From positions 1 through 64,000 of the forward strand of contig JAPJBO010000423.1 in NCBI GenBank assembly GCA_030068145.1: DNA of 64,000 nucleotides, read 5' to 3'. This DNA comes from Diplonema papillatum (lineage: Eukaryota; Euglenozoa; Diplonemea; Diplonemida; Diplonemidae). Of this stretch, positions 10,535-20,505 are shown piece by piece. Each line of letters opens with the position of its first letter. The stretch's first letter is position 1. The notes beneath the pieces are model-generated. The model did no database searches. It was not told where the DNA came from and was given only the letters and a program-made list of their open reading frames with translations. A program made the position numbers and the translations under genes.

Positions 10535-10987
10535 ATGTCCACTTCTTCAATGGAGGCTTTGCTTCGGCTCGTGGAGTTGAAGCAGGCGGGTTACGTGAGC
10601 GAGTCTGAATTTCAGATCATGAAATCGGACATAATGACAAATGCTGCGCGCAACAACGCCGGCCTGCCAGCCGCACTCGGACCGCCCCCTGTCTTCGAAA
10701 CGCCACCGCCCATGCCTGATCCGGTCGTTCCACCACCTCCACCTGCACCATCGCCAGTCACCCCCGCGCCTGTTGTCACACCACAACCATCACCAATCAC
10801 ACCAGCGCCTGTCATCCCACCATCACCAGTCACCCCTGCGCCTGTCCCACAGACACCAGCGCCCATGCCAAGCACCCAGGCACAGGAAGGGAGTGCCACA
10901 GAGACGGAAACACAAAAAAAAGGGGGAAAACGCCACCCAGGGTCACAAGGCCTGGGCGCATGCTGCAAGGCCGTTGCGAGCTGTTGA
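10535..10987 (+). CDS. small SHOCT-like/proline-rich protein
   Basis: A 150-residue protein beginning at an ATG preceded by AAACAAG. Residues 6-32 (LLRLVELKQAGYVSESEF and following IMKSDIM) resemble the SHOCT motif, a short helical segment of the pattern LxxLxxLxxxGxIsxxEFxxxK. Residues about 45-115 are a PxP/TPAP-rich linker, followed by a short basic segment and a CC...C tail. Function is unknown; SHOCT motifs are usually oligomerisation or regulatory tails, and here one sits at the N-terminus. The gene lies between satellite arrays, the same layout as the cargo gene at 41981. It could be a gene carried by a non-autonomous element. Confidence 0.5.
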   Translation: MSTSSMEALLRLVELKQAGYVSESEFQIMKSDIMTNAARNNAGLPAALGPPPVFETPPPMPDPVVPPPPPAPSPVTPAPVVTPQPSPITPAPVIPPSPVTPAPVPQTPAPMPSTQAQEGSATETETQKKGGKRHPGSQGLGACCKAVASC

Positions 10988-11623
10988 GTGACCCTGGGTC
11001 GGAGGAATATTTCTGATGGATGCTAGCTGGTTGTGTACTGGATCGAAACAAGCATTGTAGCTATTTTAGACTATTAACACTGCATTCTTATAACTAACTA
11101 AATTCTTTCTATCCTAGCGGCTATTAGCATACACGATAACCGGATGACATAAAATTGTCCGCAAATACACACAGCAGATCAAAGAAAGGGGGGCAAAGGT
11201 GGAAAATGCAGATCAAACGGGAGTAGAATGTGCACACGCTTATCCGACTCTTGACTTACTATGCCGTGTTCTGAAAGCTGTCGAGGGGCCCCTCCATAGG
11301 TTCTCGCATGATTCGTTCGCCTTTGTAACACTATCCGTTTGTAGTACGCTTCGCAATTGTGTTCTTGCACTCTAGCCGAATGGCGGGTGGCGGATTTCCG
11401 CGCTCGGGCGCAAGACACGATTATGCTGCTTTTGCAGTGCAAGCCGAACCCGGTTCGCGACTTCGGTTGCGGTAAAGTGTTACGAAGTCTTCGGCTTTCA
11501 GATCCGGATACGCGTATGCAACAGATAGTTAGAGGTCACTTGAAGGATACCCGTGTGCAGCGTTCGAAAGAGTTTGCGTATCTGGCGTCTTTTTTTTGGG
11601 GGGAACTCTTTCGACCCTCTTCG
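10988..11623. other. no gene recognised
   Basis: AT-richer spacer after the SHOCT-like gene. Short ORFs without any signature; nothing else seen. Confidence 0.5.
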
Positions 11624-12165
11624 CAGGTTCGTTTCTAGTCTTGGAAGGTTCGCTTCTAGTTTTGGAAGGTTCGTTTCTAGTTTTGGAAGGTTCGAAACTA
11701 GTTTTGGAAGGTTCGTTTCTAGTTTTGGAAAGGTTCGTTTCTGGTGGTCGCAGTCGATTTTTGACACGATTCCCTTGGAATTTCGGCCGATCTCGTTTTA
11801 GTTTTGGAAGAGGTTCGTTTCTAGTTTTGGAATCGGTTCGTTTCTAGTTTTGGAATCGGTTCGTTTCTAGTTTTGGAAGTGGTTCGTAACTTTTCGAAAA
11901 AGTAAACGAACCACTTCCAAAAGTAAACGAAGCGATTCCAAAAGTAAACGAACCGATTCCAAAAGTAAACGAACCGATTCCAAAACCAGAAACGAAGTTT
12001 CCAAAAGTAAACGAACCGATTCCAAAAGTAAACGAACCGATTCCAAAAGTAAACGAACCGATTCCAAAAGTAAACGAACCGATTCCAAAACTAGAAACGA
12101 AGTTTCCAAAAGTAAACGAACCGATTCCAAAACTAGAAACGAACCTTCCAAAAGTAAACGAACCC
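11624..12165. repeat. GGTTCGTTT minisatellite, two opposed arms
   Basis: From about 11624 to 11890 the unit GGTTCGTTTCTAGTTTTGGAA runs on the plus strand. From about 11905 to 12165 the same family runs inverted (TTCCAAAAGTAAACGAACC). The centre near 11895 is a switch point, so the locus could fold into a large imperfect hairpin. Confidence 0.9.
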
Positions 12166-12180
12166 CACACCCCCCCCCAA

Positions 12181-12826
12181 GGGTACCTGTAAATCCAGGG
12201 TCTCCGGGGCCCGGGCCCCGGGCCCCGGGCCCCGGGTTAGCGCTAGGGTCCAGATAGGGTCCAGGCCCACGGTAATCACGCCATCCAAGGATGGAATCGT
12301 CAATATTGCAGCTTCCACAACAAGCGGAGAGCAAGACGAGAAAAAATCAAGAAATAAACTTGATAAAATTTGATAAAAAAAGCTCACAGTCGTGCATTTA
12401 CCATAGGGGCTGAGCGGGCGGAGGCTCTAAGGTGAAATGGTCAAAATGCCCTGGGAAAAATGTGGGACAAAAACTTTCCGAAATGCGAGTTTTTAGGGAT
12501 TCCGGCCCAAAAAAAAAATTTTTTTTTTCAACACCCACCTTGCCACCTGTGACCTTGGGTGACTGAGCCGTGGTACCCTTTAGACAGCCAGCTAGACCTG
12601 CCAGAACCTGAAAACCTCCTTCAGGTTTCGTGGCTGTGTCGAAAAATACATTCCGAGGACGTTTTTGAACGCTTTTGAATCCGTTGAGCTCAAGGACAGT
12701 CTGGGGCCCTGGAGTGGAATTGTAAACGAATTGCATCTCGTACCAGAGAGTTTTTCCTTTGGTAATCGTTCAGGGCCAAAACCCTGGAAAATTTTCCAGG
12801 GCCCGGGCCCCGAGTTACAGGTACCC
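12181..12826. mobile_element. 0.65-kb inverted-repeat element (MITE-like)
   Basis: Starts GGGTACCTGTAA and ends with the reverse complement TTACAGGTACCC, with GGGCCC-rich sequence just inside both ends (left end has several GGGCCCCGGG units at 12211-12236). Both sides are bordered by C runs, so no target duplication can be read. It contains the inverted copy of the 8800-8950 repeat and no gene. Confidence 0.55.
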
Positions 12827-12852
12827 CTGCCCCCCCCATGAAACATTTTCCC

Positions 12853-12931
12853 CCCGTGTTAGTGTCGCCTCCGTTTCTCCCTTGTCAGTGTCGCCTTTTG
12901 TCCTGGAGACGCGAGGCGACACTAACACGGG
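12853..12931. repeat. perfect 19-bp inverted repeat
   Basis: The arm CCCGTGTTAGTGTCGCCTC at 12853-12871 pairs perfectly with 12913-12931 across a 41-nt loop that holds another partial copy (GTCAGTGTCGCC). Confidence 0.9.
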
Positions 12932-13616
12932 AATACGGTTTTCAATAGGGTTCCCCGTATTTCTCCGAATGTCTCCTCCTCACCTAAGCAACAGAGCTAC
13001 GGCACCTAAAAGAATTGACACCGATTGACTGAAGCTTGTGGCAGAAAGCAGCATCCCGCTTCTCATGACTGCGAGAGTCATTAACCTAGATTCGACTGAT
13101 CCGATACTGAACCAGCAGGAAACAAGACGGGCAAGAAACCCGTCTTGCACCATCTATAAACATGCATGACCAAAGCACAGCCTGCAGAGGTGGAGGCTGA
13201 TCTACGAACGCAGAGTGCGGTTGCTGGTACCCCACACGTCATGAAGAAGTTGAAAGCTTCCTCGCGTGATCGACTAGTGGTGATTTCACCTCGCCAATGT
13301 AAATCTGTGCTCAACAACGCCTCCATGCAAACTTAGAAAAATGGTCGTCTTTCGCCGACTGAATGGGATTTCAACACGATATTGGTAGCCGGTCGAGTAG
13401 TGTTGTTGCGTCAAACGATCATCTCATTCCGAAGCCAGACAGTACCTCCACTGGTCCTCGAAGAGTGGGGAGGGAGGTACAACCGCACACTTGCCACGGA
13501 CGAGTCGACAGTGTTTCCCCGGGCACAGTTTGCCAGAAGAGGAAAAAAAGGAAATCGAAAATCCCGCAGGTAGTAATATTTTCCGAAAAAACACAAGTCT
13601 CACGAACGTGACAACA
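12932..13616. other. no gene recognised; upstream region of the first Cys-rich gene
   Basis: No supported gene. The last 50 bases (AGTAATATTTTC... TCTCACGAACGTGACAACA) correspond to the sequence upstream of copies 2 and 3, so the duplicated unit begins at about 13570 here; further upstream is unique. Confidence 0.5.
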
Positions 13617-14609
13617 ATGTTCTCTCGCGCTATGTTGCTGGCTGCATGCTTCGCCGTTGCGGCGGGGACGACTTACAACCTGCAGTGCACCCCTGCCAGT
13701 GCGACGTGCGGCGGCAAGTGCTGCGCTGTTTCATGGAAGCTGGAGGGCACCGACGGATCGTTCTCGTGCTCTCAGGCGGGACACACCACGTGCGGGCTGT
13801 GCGGACAGAGCAGTCTGCCAGCGTGCGACTTCACCGTGAAGAACAGCGGAGTGCCTGTGGCGACACTTGCTGACTCGAACGGGGACCTTGTCGCCGCCAA
13901 AGAGTCTGTCGGCGGAGCTGCTGGTGGCCCTCTTCTGCCAACGAGTCCTTCGAGCGGAGTGACGCTGACGCTGGGTACTTACAACGGCATGAAGGGGTGG
14001 CTCGACATCCCGGCGTCGTCGTTCTCCGGGTTCACTGAGTTCCTGCTAGGGTTGACTGCGACGGTGCCGTCGTTCTACACGGAGACGGGGTTCACTGTTC
14101 AGTACTCGTGCGAGAGGACGGCGATCAGCGGAGCCCCTGTTGGCTTCAAGGGCTGCGACATCTTCTTCTTCGTGTACAAGTGCCCGCCTTGCCAAAGACT
14201 GGACGGTGGCGTCCACGCCCAGCTGATGGCAATGGACGAGCCGCAGTGGTACGCTGGCCAGTGCGGACCGACGTTCAAGCTGAACACGGACTTGGGAGTT
14301 GACCACGAGTTCGCTGTGTGGCAGGCGGAGATGAAGGACGGTACTGAAGTGGCTCTGAAGATGACGAGCCCGATTGAGTTCATCTTCTGGGCGATGGTTG
14401 GTAAGAGCGTTGTGTGCGCTGCAAGATTGACGGAGGACATTTGCAATGCAGCGTCTGACAACTGCGTGTGGCTCGACGAAGGTGTGTGCCGCCCGAGAGG
14501 CTGCCCGAAGCCGTCGCCGTACCAGGGAGCGGCCCAGCCGAGATGTGAAATCTGCGTTGATGATGAGGAGGAGTTCATCCCGGAGGTTGTCATGAAGAAG
14601 ACCCTGTAG
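13617..14609 (+). CDS. secreted Cys-rich protein, tandem copy 1
   Basis: A 330-residue protein. The ATG at 13617 is chosen because it gives a clean signal peptide (MFSRAMLLAACFAVAAG) and is shared by all three copies; in-frame sequence further upstream is not conserved. The mature protein has many cysteines in pairs (CGGKCC, CGLCGQ, CPPC, CRPRGC, CEIC) and ends in an acidic/basic tail CVDDEEEFIPEVVMKKTL. I do not recognise the family. The many paired Cys imply an extracellular disulfide-rich fold, perhaps a surface or matrix protein. Copy 1 differs from copies 2 and 3 at only a few residues (GGPLLPT; YNGMKGW). No intron is seen. Confidence 0.85.
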   Translation: MFSRAMLLAACFAVAAGTTYNLQCTPASATCGGKCCAVSWKLEGTDGSFSCSQAGHTTCGLCGQSSLPACDFTVKNSGVPVATLADSNGDLVAAKESVGGAAGGPLLPTSPSSGVTLTLGTYNGMKGWLDIPASSFSGFTEFLLGLTATVPSFYTETGFTVQYSCERTAISGAPVGFKGCDIFFFVYKCPPCQRLDGGVHAQLMAMDEPQWYAGQCGPTFKLNTDLGVDHEFAVWQAEMKDGTEVALKMTSPIEFIFWAMVGKSVVCAARLTEDICNAASDNCVWLDEGVCRPRGCPKPSPYQGAAQPRCEICVDDEEEFIPEVVMKKTL

Positions 14610-14680
14610 ATCGATATGTAATCTAGAATAACCCTCTGTCGGTTCGGCTGATCAGGGGCGTCGGGTCTGCCCGACTACAA

Positions 14681-14686
14681 AATAAA
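14681..14686 (+). terminator. AATAAA polyadenylation signal of copy 1
   Basis: AATAAA lies 72 bases after the stop codon and is repeated at the same place after copies 2 (16620-16625) and 3 (18559-18564). Confidence 0.55.
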
Positions 14687-15555
14687 CAACAAAAGTTAGA
14701 TCGACATTTTCAGCACAAGTTCAAGGGGAAGGCGCGAATCGCTGTCCGAGGGAGCAACGAGCCTCGAGTGGGCACGACTCGTTTTCTGCTGCTAGCCTTC
14801 ACAACAACGGCATCTCAGAAAGTAGCGTGGCTTTGGCTCGCTTCTTTTTTTTGCGCCACATTGTCAGGAGACTTGTTGTGTCCGCCCGCTCTCGCCCAGC
14901 CGGCAGCCTTTTACACGCTTCCCGTGCTGTCATGTCGTTAGGTTCTCCTGTTTTTTTTCTTCCCGTCGAAGTGACGGCCAGTTCTCGTTGCGCGAGAAGG
15001 CCGCTGTTGCTGACGGTGATTCCCCGATGGTCCTGCTTTCGCCACTGCGATCGCAGCGCCGTAACCCTTTGAAGTGCCAAAGAAGATCATCGTCTTGTTC
15101 GTGGTCCGCCACCTCAGACGAGGCGTTCACCGCCTGATCCGCTACTCCTTCATGCCCCCTTTTCACTCCGTCCCACCTCTCAGTTCAACGAATCGTACCA
15201 ACATCGGCTTTTTCTCACCTTTTGATAGATCTGTGCGTGCGTGCTGGAGAGTGGGTGTTGCGACGTCGGTCGAAAAGGTGGCTGTTTGCTCGGTACCAAA
15301 CACTACCGCACTTGTTTGCGCTGGTCCGACGGCAGTGGTTTCCACACAGACTGCTACTGACAGCTGCTTTTGAAAGTTGCGAAGAATCAAATGAAGGAAG
15401 GATGTGATGCGCGCCTGCTCAGAAATGAACGTTTGCTGCGCTACGGTTTTCCTGCCAGGCTCGCTTACGGGTGTCAACGCAACACGATTAACTGCCACAT
15501 TTCCTGAAGTAGTAATATTTACAAACTAAAAATAAGTCTCACGGACGTGACAACT

Positions 15556-16548
15556 ATGTTCTCTCGCGCTATGTTGCTGGCTGCGTGCTTTGCCGTTGCG
15601 GCGGGGACGACTTACAACCTGCAGTGCACCCCTGCCAGTGCGACGTGCGGCGGCAAGTGCTGCGCTGTTTCATGGAAGCTGGAGGGCACCGACGGATCGT
15701 TCTCGTGCTCTCAGGCGGGACACACTACGTGCGGGCTGTGCGGACAGAGCAGTCTGCCAGCGTGCGACTTCACCGTGAAGAACAGCGGAGTGCCTGTGGC
15801 GACACTTGCTGACTCGAACGGGGACCTTGTCGCCGCCAAAGAGTCTGTCGGCGGAGCTGCTGGTGGCTCCCTTATGCCAACGAGTCCTTCGAGCGGAGTG
15901 ACGCTGACGCTGGGTACTTACAACGGCATGAATGGGTGGCTCGACATCCCGGCGTCGTCGTTCTCCGGGTTCACTGAGTTCCTGCTAGGGTTGACTGCGA
16001 CGGTGCCGTCGTTCTACACGGAGACGGGGTTCACTGTTCAGTACTCGTGCGAGAGGACGGCGATCAGCGGAGCCCCTGTTGGCTTCAAGGGCTGCGACAT
16101 CTTCTTCTTCGTGTACAAGTGCCCGCCTTGCCAAAGACTGGACGGTGGCGTCCACGCCCAGCTGATGGCAATGGACGAGCCGCAGTGGTACGCTGGCCAG
16201 TGCGGACCGACGTTCAAGCTGAACACGGACTTGGGAGTTGACCACGAGTTCGCTGTGTGGCAGGCGGAGATGAAGGACGGTACTGAAGTGGCTCTGAAGA
16301 TGACGAGCCCGATTGAGTTCATCTTCTGGGCGATGGTTGGTAAGAGCGTTGTGTGCGCTGCAAGATTGACGGAGGACATTTGCAATGCAGCGTCTGACAA
16401 CTGCGTGTGGCTCGACGAAGGTGTGTGCCGCCCGAGAGGCTGCCCGAAGCCGTCGCCGTACCAGGGAGCGGCCCAGCCGAGATGTGAAATCTGCGTTGAT
16501 GATGAGGAGGAGTTCATCCCGGAGGTTGTCATGAAGAAGACCCTGTAG
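15556..16548 (+). CDS. secreted Cys-rich protein, tandem copy 2
   Basis: A 330-residue protein starting at the ATG of MFSRAMLLAAC, exactly 1,939 bp after copy 1. Same signal peptide and Cys pattern as copy 1. Coding differences are limited to GGSLMPT and YNGMNGW. The 946-bp spacer before it looks identical to the spacer before copy 3. Its promoter should lie in this spacer, upstream of the shared TAGTAATATTTACAAAC stretch; no clear TATA box is seen. Confidence 0.87.
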   Translation: MFSRAMLLAACFAVAAGTTYNLQCTPASATCGGKCCAVSWKLEGTDGSFSCSQAGHTTCGLCGQSSLPACDFTVKNSGVPVATLADSNGDLVAAKESVGGAAGGSLMPTSPSSGVTLTLGTYNGMNGWLDIPASSFSGFTEFLLGLTATVPSFYTETGFTVQYSCERTAISGAPVGFKGCDIFFFVYKCPPCQRLDGGVHAQLMAMDEPQWYAGQCGPTFKLNTDLGVDHEFAVWQAEMKDGTEVALKMTSPIEFIFWAMVGKSVVCAARLTEDICNAASDNCVWLDEGVCRPRGCPKPSPYQGAAQPRCEICVDDEEEFIPEVVMKKTL

Positions 16549-16619
16549 ATCGATATGTAATCTAGAATAACCCTCTGTCGGTTCGGCTGATCAGGGGCGT
16601 CGGGTCTGCCCGACTACAA

Positions 16620-16625
16620 AATAAA
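16620..16625 (+). terminator. AATAAA polyadenylation signal of copy 2
   Basis: Same position relative to the stop codon as in the other copies. Confidence 0.55.
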
Positions 16626-17494
16626 CAACAAAAGTTAGATCGACATTTTCAGCACAAGTTCAAGGGGAAGGCGCGAATCGCTGTCCGAGGGAGCAACGAG
16701 CCTCGAGTGGGCACGACTCGTTTTCTGCTGCTAGCCTTCACAACAACGGCATCTCAGAAAGTAGCGTGGCTTTGGCTCGCTTCTTTTTTTTGCGCCACAT
16801 TGTCAGGAGACTTGTTGTGTCCGCCCGCTCTCGCCCAGCCGGCAGCCTTTTACACGCTTCCCGTGCTGTCATGTCGTTAGGTTCTCCTGTTTTTTTTCTT
16901 CCCGTCGAAGTGACGGCCAGTTCTCGTTGCGCGAGAAGGCCGCTGTTGCTGACGGTGATTCCCCGATGGTCCTGCTTTCGCCACTGCGATCGCAGCGCCG
17001 TAACCCTTTGAAGTGCCAAAGAAGATCATCGTCTTGTTCGTGGTCCGCCACCTCAGACGAGGCGTTCACCGCCTGATCCGCTACTCCTTCATGCCCCCTT
17101 TTCACTCCGTCCCACCTCTCAGTTCAACGAATCGTACCAACATCGGCTTTTTCTCACCTTTTGATAGATCTGTGCGTGCGTGCTGGAGAGTGGGTGTTGC
17201 GACGTCGGTCGAAAAGGTGGCTGTTTGCTCGGTACCAAACACTACCGCACTTGTTTGCGCTGGTCCGACGGCAGTGGTTTCCACACAGACTGCTACTGAC
17301 AGCTGCTTTTGAAAGTTGCGAAGAATCAAATGAAGGAAGGATGTGATGCGCGCCTGCTCAGAAATGAACGTTTGCTGCGCTACGGTTTTCCTGCCAGGCT
17401 CGCTTACGGGTGTCAACGCAACACGATTAACTGCCACATTTCCTGAAGTAGTAATATTTACAAACTAAAAATAAGTCTCACGGACGTGACAACT

Positions 17495-18487
17495 ATGTTC
17501 TCTCGCGCTATGTTGCTGGCTGCGTGCTTTGCCGTTGCGGCGGGGACGACTTACAACCTGCAGTGCACCCCTGCCAGTGCGACGTGCGGCGGCAAGTGCT
17601 GCGCTGTTTCATGGAAGCTGGAGGGCACCGACGGATCGTTCTCGTGCTCTCAGGCGGGACACACTACGTGCGGGCTGTGCGGACAGAGCAGTCTGCCAGC
17701 GTGCGACTTCACCGTGAAGAACAGCGGAGTGCCTGTGGCGACACTTGCTGACTCGAACGGGGACCTTGTCGCCGCCAAAGAGTCTGTCGGCGGAGCTGCT
17801 GGTGGCTCCCTTGAGCCAACGAGTCCTTCGAGCGGAGTGACGCTGACGCTGGGTACTTACAACGGCATGAATGGGTGGCTCGACATCCCGGCGTCGTCGT
17901 TCTCCGGGTTCACTGAGTTCCTGCTAGGGTTGACTGCGACGGTGCCGTCGTTCTACACGGAGACGGGGTTCACTGTTCAGTACTCGTGCGAGAGGACGGC
18001 GATCAGCGGAGCCCCTGTTGGCTTCAAGGGCTGCGACATCTTCTTCTTCGTGTACAAGTGCCCGCCGTGCCAGAGACTGGACGGTGGCGTCCACGCCCAG
18101 CTGATGGCAATGGACGAGCCGCAGTGGTACGCTGGCCAGTGCGGACCGACGTTCAAGCTGAACACGGACTTGGGAGTTGACCACGAGTTCGCTGTGTGGC
18201 AGGCGGAGATGAAGGACGGTACTGAAGTGGCTCTGAAGATGACGAGCCCGATTGAGTTCATCTTCTGGGCGATGGTTGGTAAGAGCGTTGTGTGCGCTGC
18301 AAGATTGACGGAGGACATTTGCAATGCAGCGTCTGACAACTGCGTGTGGCTCGACGAAGGTGTGTGCCGCCCGAGAGGCTGCCCGAAGCCGTCGCCGTAC
18401 CAGGGAGCGGCCCAGCCGAGATGTGAAATCTGCGTTGATGATGAGGAGGAGTTCATCCCGGAGGTTGTCATGAAGAAGACCCTGTAG
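17495..18487 (+). CDS. secreted Cys-rich protein, tandem copy 3
   Basis: A 330-residue protein, again 1,939 bp after the previous copy. It differs from copy 2 by GGSLEPT in the variable site and by two silent changes near 18067-18072 (the CPPCQRL codons). Everything else said of copy 1 applies. The same codon (residue about 110: Leu, Met, Glu) differs in all three copies, a hint of diversification or of simple drift at one tolerant site. Confidence 0.87.
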   Translation: MFSRAMLLAACFAVAAGTTYNLQCTPASATCGGKCCAVSWKLEGTDGSFSCSQAGHTTCGLCGQSSLPACDFTVKNSGVPVATLADSNGDLVAAKESVGGAAGGSLEPTSPSSGVTLTLGTYNGMNGWLDIPASSFSGFTEFLLGLTATVPSFYTETGFTVQYSCERTAISGAPVGFKGCDIFFFVYKCPPCQRLDGGVHAQLMAMDEPQWYAGQCGPTFKLNTDLGVDHEFAVWQAEMKDGTEVALKMTSPIEFIFWAMVGKSVVCAARLTEDICNAASDNCVWLDEGVCRPRGCPKPSPYQGAAQPRCEICVDDEEEFIPEVVMKKTL

Positions 18488-18558
18488 ATCGATATGTAAT
18501 CTAGAATAACCCTCTGTCGGTTCGGCTGATCAGGGGCGTCGTGTCTGCCCGACTACAA

Positions 18559-18564
18559 AATAAA
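18559..18564 (+). terminator. AATAAA polyadenylation signal of copy 3
   Basis: AATAAA 72 bases after the stop codon of copy 3, conserved with copies 1 and 2. Confidence 0.55.
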
Positions 18565-19090
18565 CAACAAAAGTTAGATCGACATTTTCAGCACAAGTTC
18601 AAGGGGAAGGCGCGAATCGCTGTCCGAGGGGGGCGACGAGCCTCGAGTGGGCACGACTTGTTTTCTGCTGCTAGCCTTTACGCGGAAGGCCTCTCGAGAT
18701 GCCAGCGGACATGGCTTCTGCTCGCTCCTTCGCCGCCTTTCGACAGAAACCTTGTTATGCCCGCCCACTCTTGCCCGGCAGGCTGCCTTTTGCGCGCTTT
18801 CCCTTTGCCATTTCGATGCTGGTTTGTTTCCCCTATCCGATTTAGTGTGCACCGCTTGGGTGCTCACCTCGTGGCCACTTCACGTTCTTCGAGAGAAAGG
18901 ACGCGCATTGCTTAATCCTGCTTTCGCCGCCGCGATAGTGGTTGCCCGATTCGTTTCTTCGTTTTTTTTCTCTTTCGGATTGAACAGGAGGAACACCGAA
19001 GATCAGCGTCTGTCGTGGTGCAGGGGTAGACGGCTTTGGCCGGCACCTCAGACGAGGCGTTCACCGCCTGATCCGTCACTCCTTCATTCC

Positions 19091-20080
19091 TCTCCTTCAG
19101 TTTTTTTTTAGCCATCCCTCCCGGTTCGAATTCCTTTCGCGCTCTGTCCCTTTCAGGTACGTTTCACGTTGGTATGCTGGCCGAGGCGGCTCCCACTACA
19201 CTCTTCAATTGAGCACTCCACCCCGGAGCTTCAAGCAGGTTTTGTGGCCTCGGAAACCCGAAGTGAGAAAATAGGCCCACTCCAGGAACATCTTCAGCTT
19301 CAAGTGAGCGGTCGAAGTAAACCTCCCAAGAACTGCGGGCCGGCGTCGGCCGCATTCGTATCTAGAAAACACGCGTCTTTGTTCAACCCGAGCGATTGAT
19401 GCTGACGGGCATTGATACATTTCGAAGGGCTCGGTGCACTGCATCTACACCGCCAGTTGCTTCAGATTCTGGCGTGGGGAACAACAGCTCGGAACGCTGG
19501 GGAGGTGTTGCTGGGTCGGAGGGTTCGCCCCTGATCCAAGGATTACGTTCACTGCGCGTTCAGTCCGCAGCCCCCTCGGCTCTGTCGGGCTTGGTTCTTT
19601 TCAAACCAGGAAAAGCTCGTTGCGAACGGTCTCCAGCGACGTTCTGAGCCACGGGACTCTAAACGAGCATGCATCACCGAAGTCTCCCCTCTCCCCCAAT
19701 ACTGCTCGGGCAACACAGCGTGTGTCGGCTGCTTTGGCGTTGGCTTAAAAAAAAAGGTCCCAAAGCCGCCGTCTTCCTGATCTGACCCTTTGCTGTCAAG
19801 AAATGCTTGGGACTTGTGGCTGGTTTCCGAGCTTGCACCACCGGGTCGGGTTTCTGGCTCCGACAGGAGCTGCTGGGGGGGGCTTCTCTTCGGCCGTCGG
19901 GGGGGTGGGACGAGCGTGGCGTCACCCACGATTTGTGAGGGTCTATGTCTATTCATGTCCACGCCGTTGCGTTCCCCGGGCCATCCCGTCGTTGTCTCCG
20001 TCGGTGTCTCGCTGTCGAGATGGGGGGACTGTAAGCCACAGACAAGGAGGCGACTGCTGGGGGCTACTAGTCTTCCGAAG
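19091..20080. other. no gene recognised
   Basis: Both strands have moderate ORFs (the longest on the minus strand at 19549-20130), but none has a family signature, and the codon pattern is unlike the neighbouring GC-rich genes. Confidence 0.45.
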
Positions 20081-20083
20081 CCG

Positions 20084-20385
20084 GAAGATGTACAGTGCTG
20101 GACGGGTGCCTGCATCTCTTGCAGGTGCATGCAAAGAGATACTATTTCCGCTGTGCAGATCCGAGACTATTTTCCCGGTGCCGGATGATGTACAGTGCTG
20201 GACGGGTGCCTGCATCTCTTGCAGGTGCATGCAAAGAGATACTATTTCCGCTGTGCAGATCCGAGACTATTCTCCCGGTGTACGGTGCTCGACAGGTACC
20301 TGCATTTCGTGCAGGCATGCAAAGGATACGGTTTCCGCTGTGCAGATCCGAGACTAATCGTCCGGCGCCGGATGATGTATAGCCT
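20084..20385. repeat. about 100-bp direct tandem repeat, 3-4 copies
   Basis: Units contain GATGTACAGTGCTGGACGGG, GCATGCAAAGAGATACTATT and GTGCAGATCCGAGACTA. The first two copies are nearly identical (100-bp period); the last one or two are shorter and diverged. The array ends about 120 bp before the HAD gene and could be part of its upstream region. Confidence 0.85.
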
Positions 20386-20505
20386 GGCACTTCCGGAAAC
20401 TTGCGGGAAAGCACCAGCAATCACGCCCCCGTATAATCTACGTACATAAGGAGGACTGCGTCGACACTTGCGCGGTGTTTTTTGGGTTGGGAAAGGGGGC
20501 AGTCC

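Larger units (their letters stand above)
13570..19090. repeat. tandem triplication, 1,939-bp unit
   Basis: Three direct units. Spacers 1 (14610-15555) and 2 (16549-17494) look identical. The sequence after copy 3 keeps the first 140 bases and then is a clearly diverged relative (the block CCTCAGACGAGGCGTTCACC recurs at about 15112, 17051 and 19048). The near identity indicates a recent amplification or active gene conversion. Confidence 0.9.

Noticed and set aside
13981-18471. 164-codon minus-strand ORF present in all three Cys-rich copies
   Set aside because: Antisense of the same repeated gene; conserved only because the DNA is duplicated.
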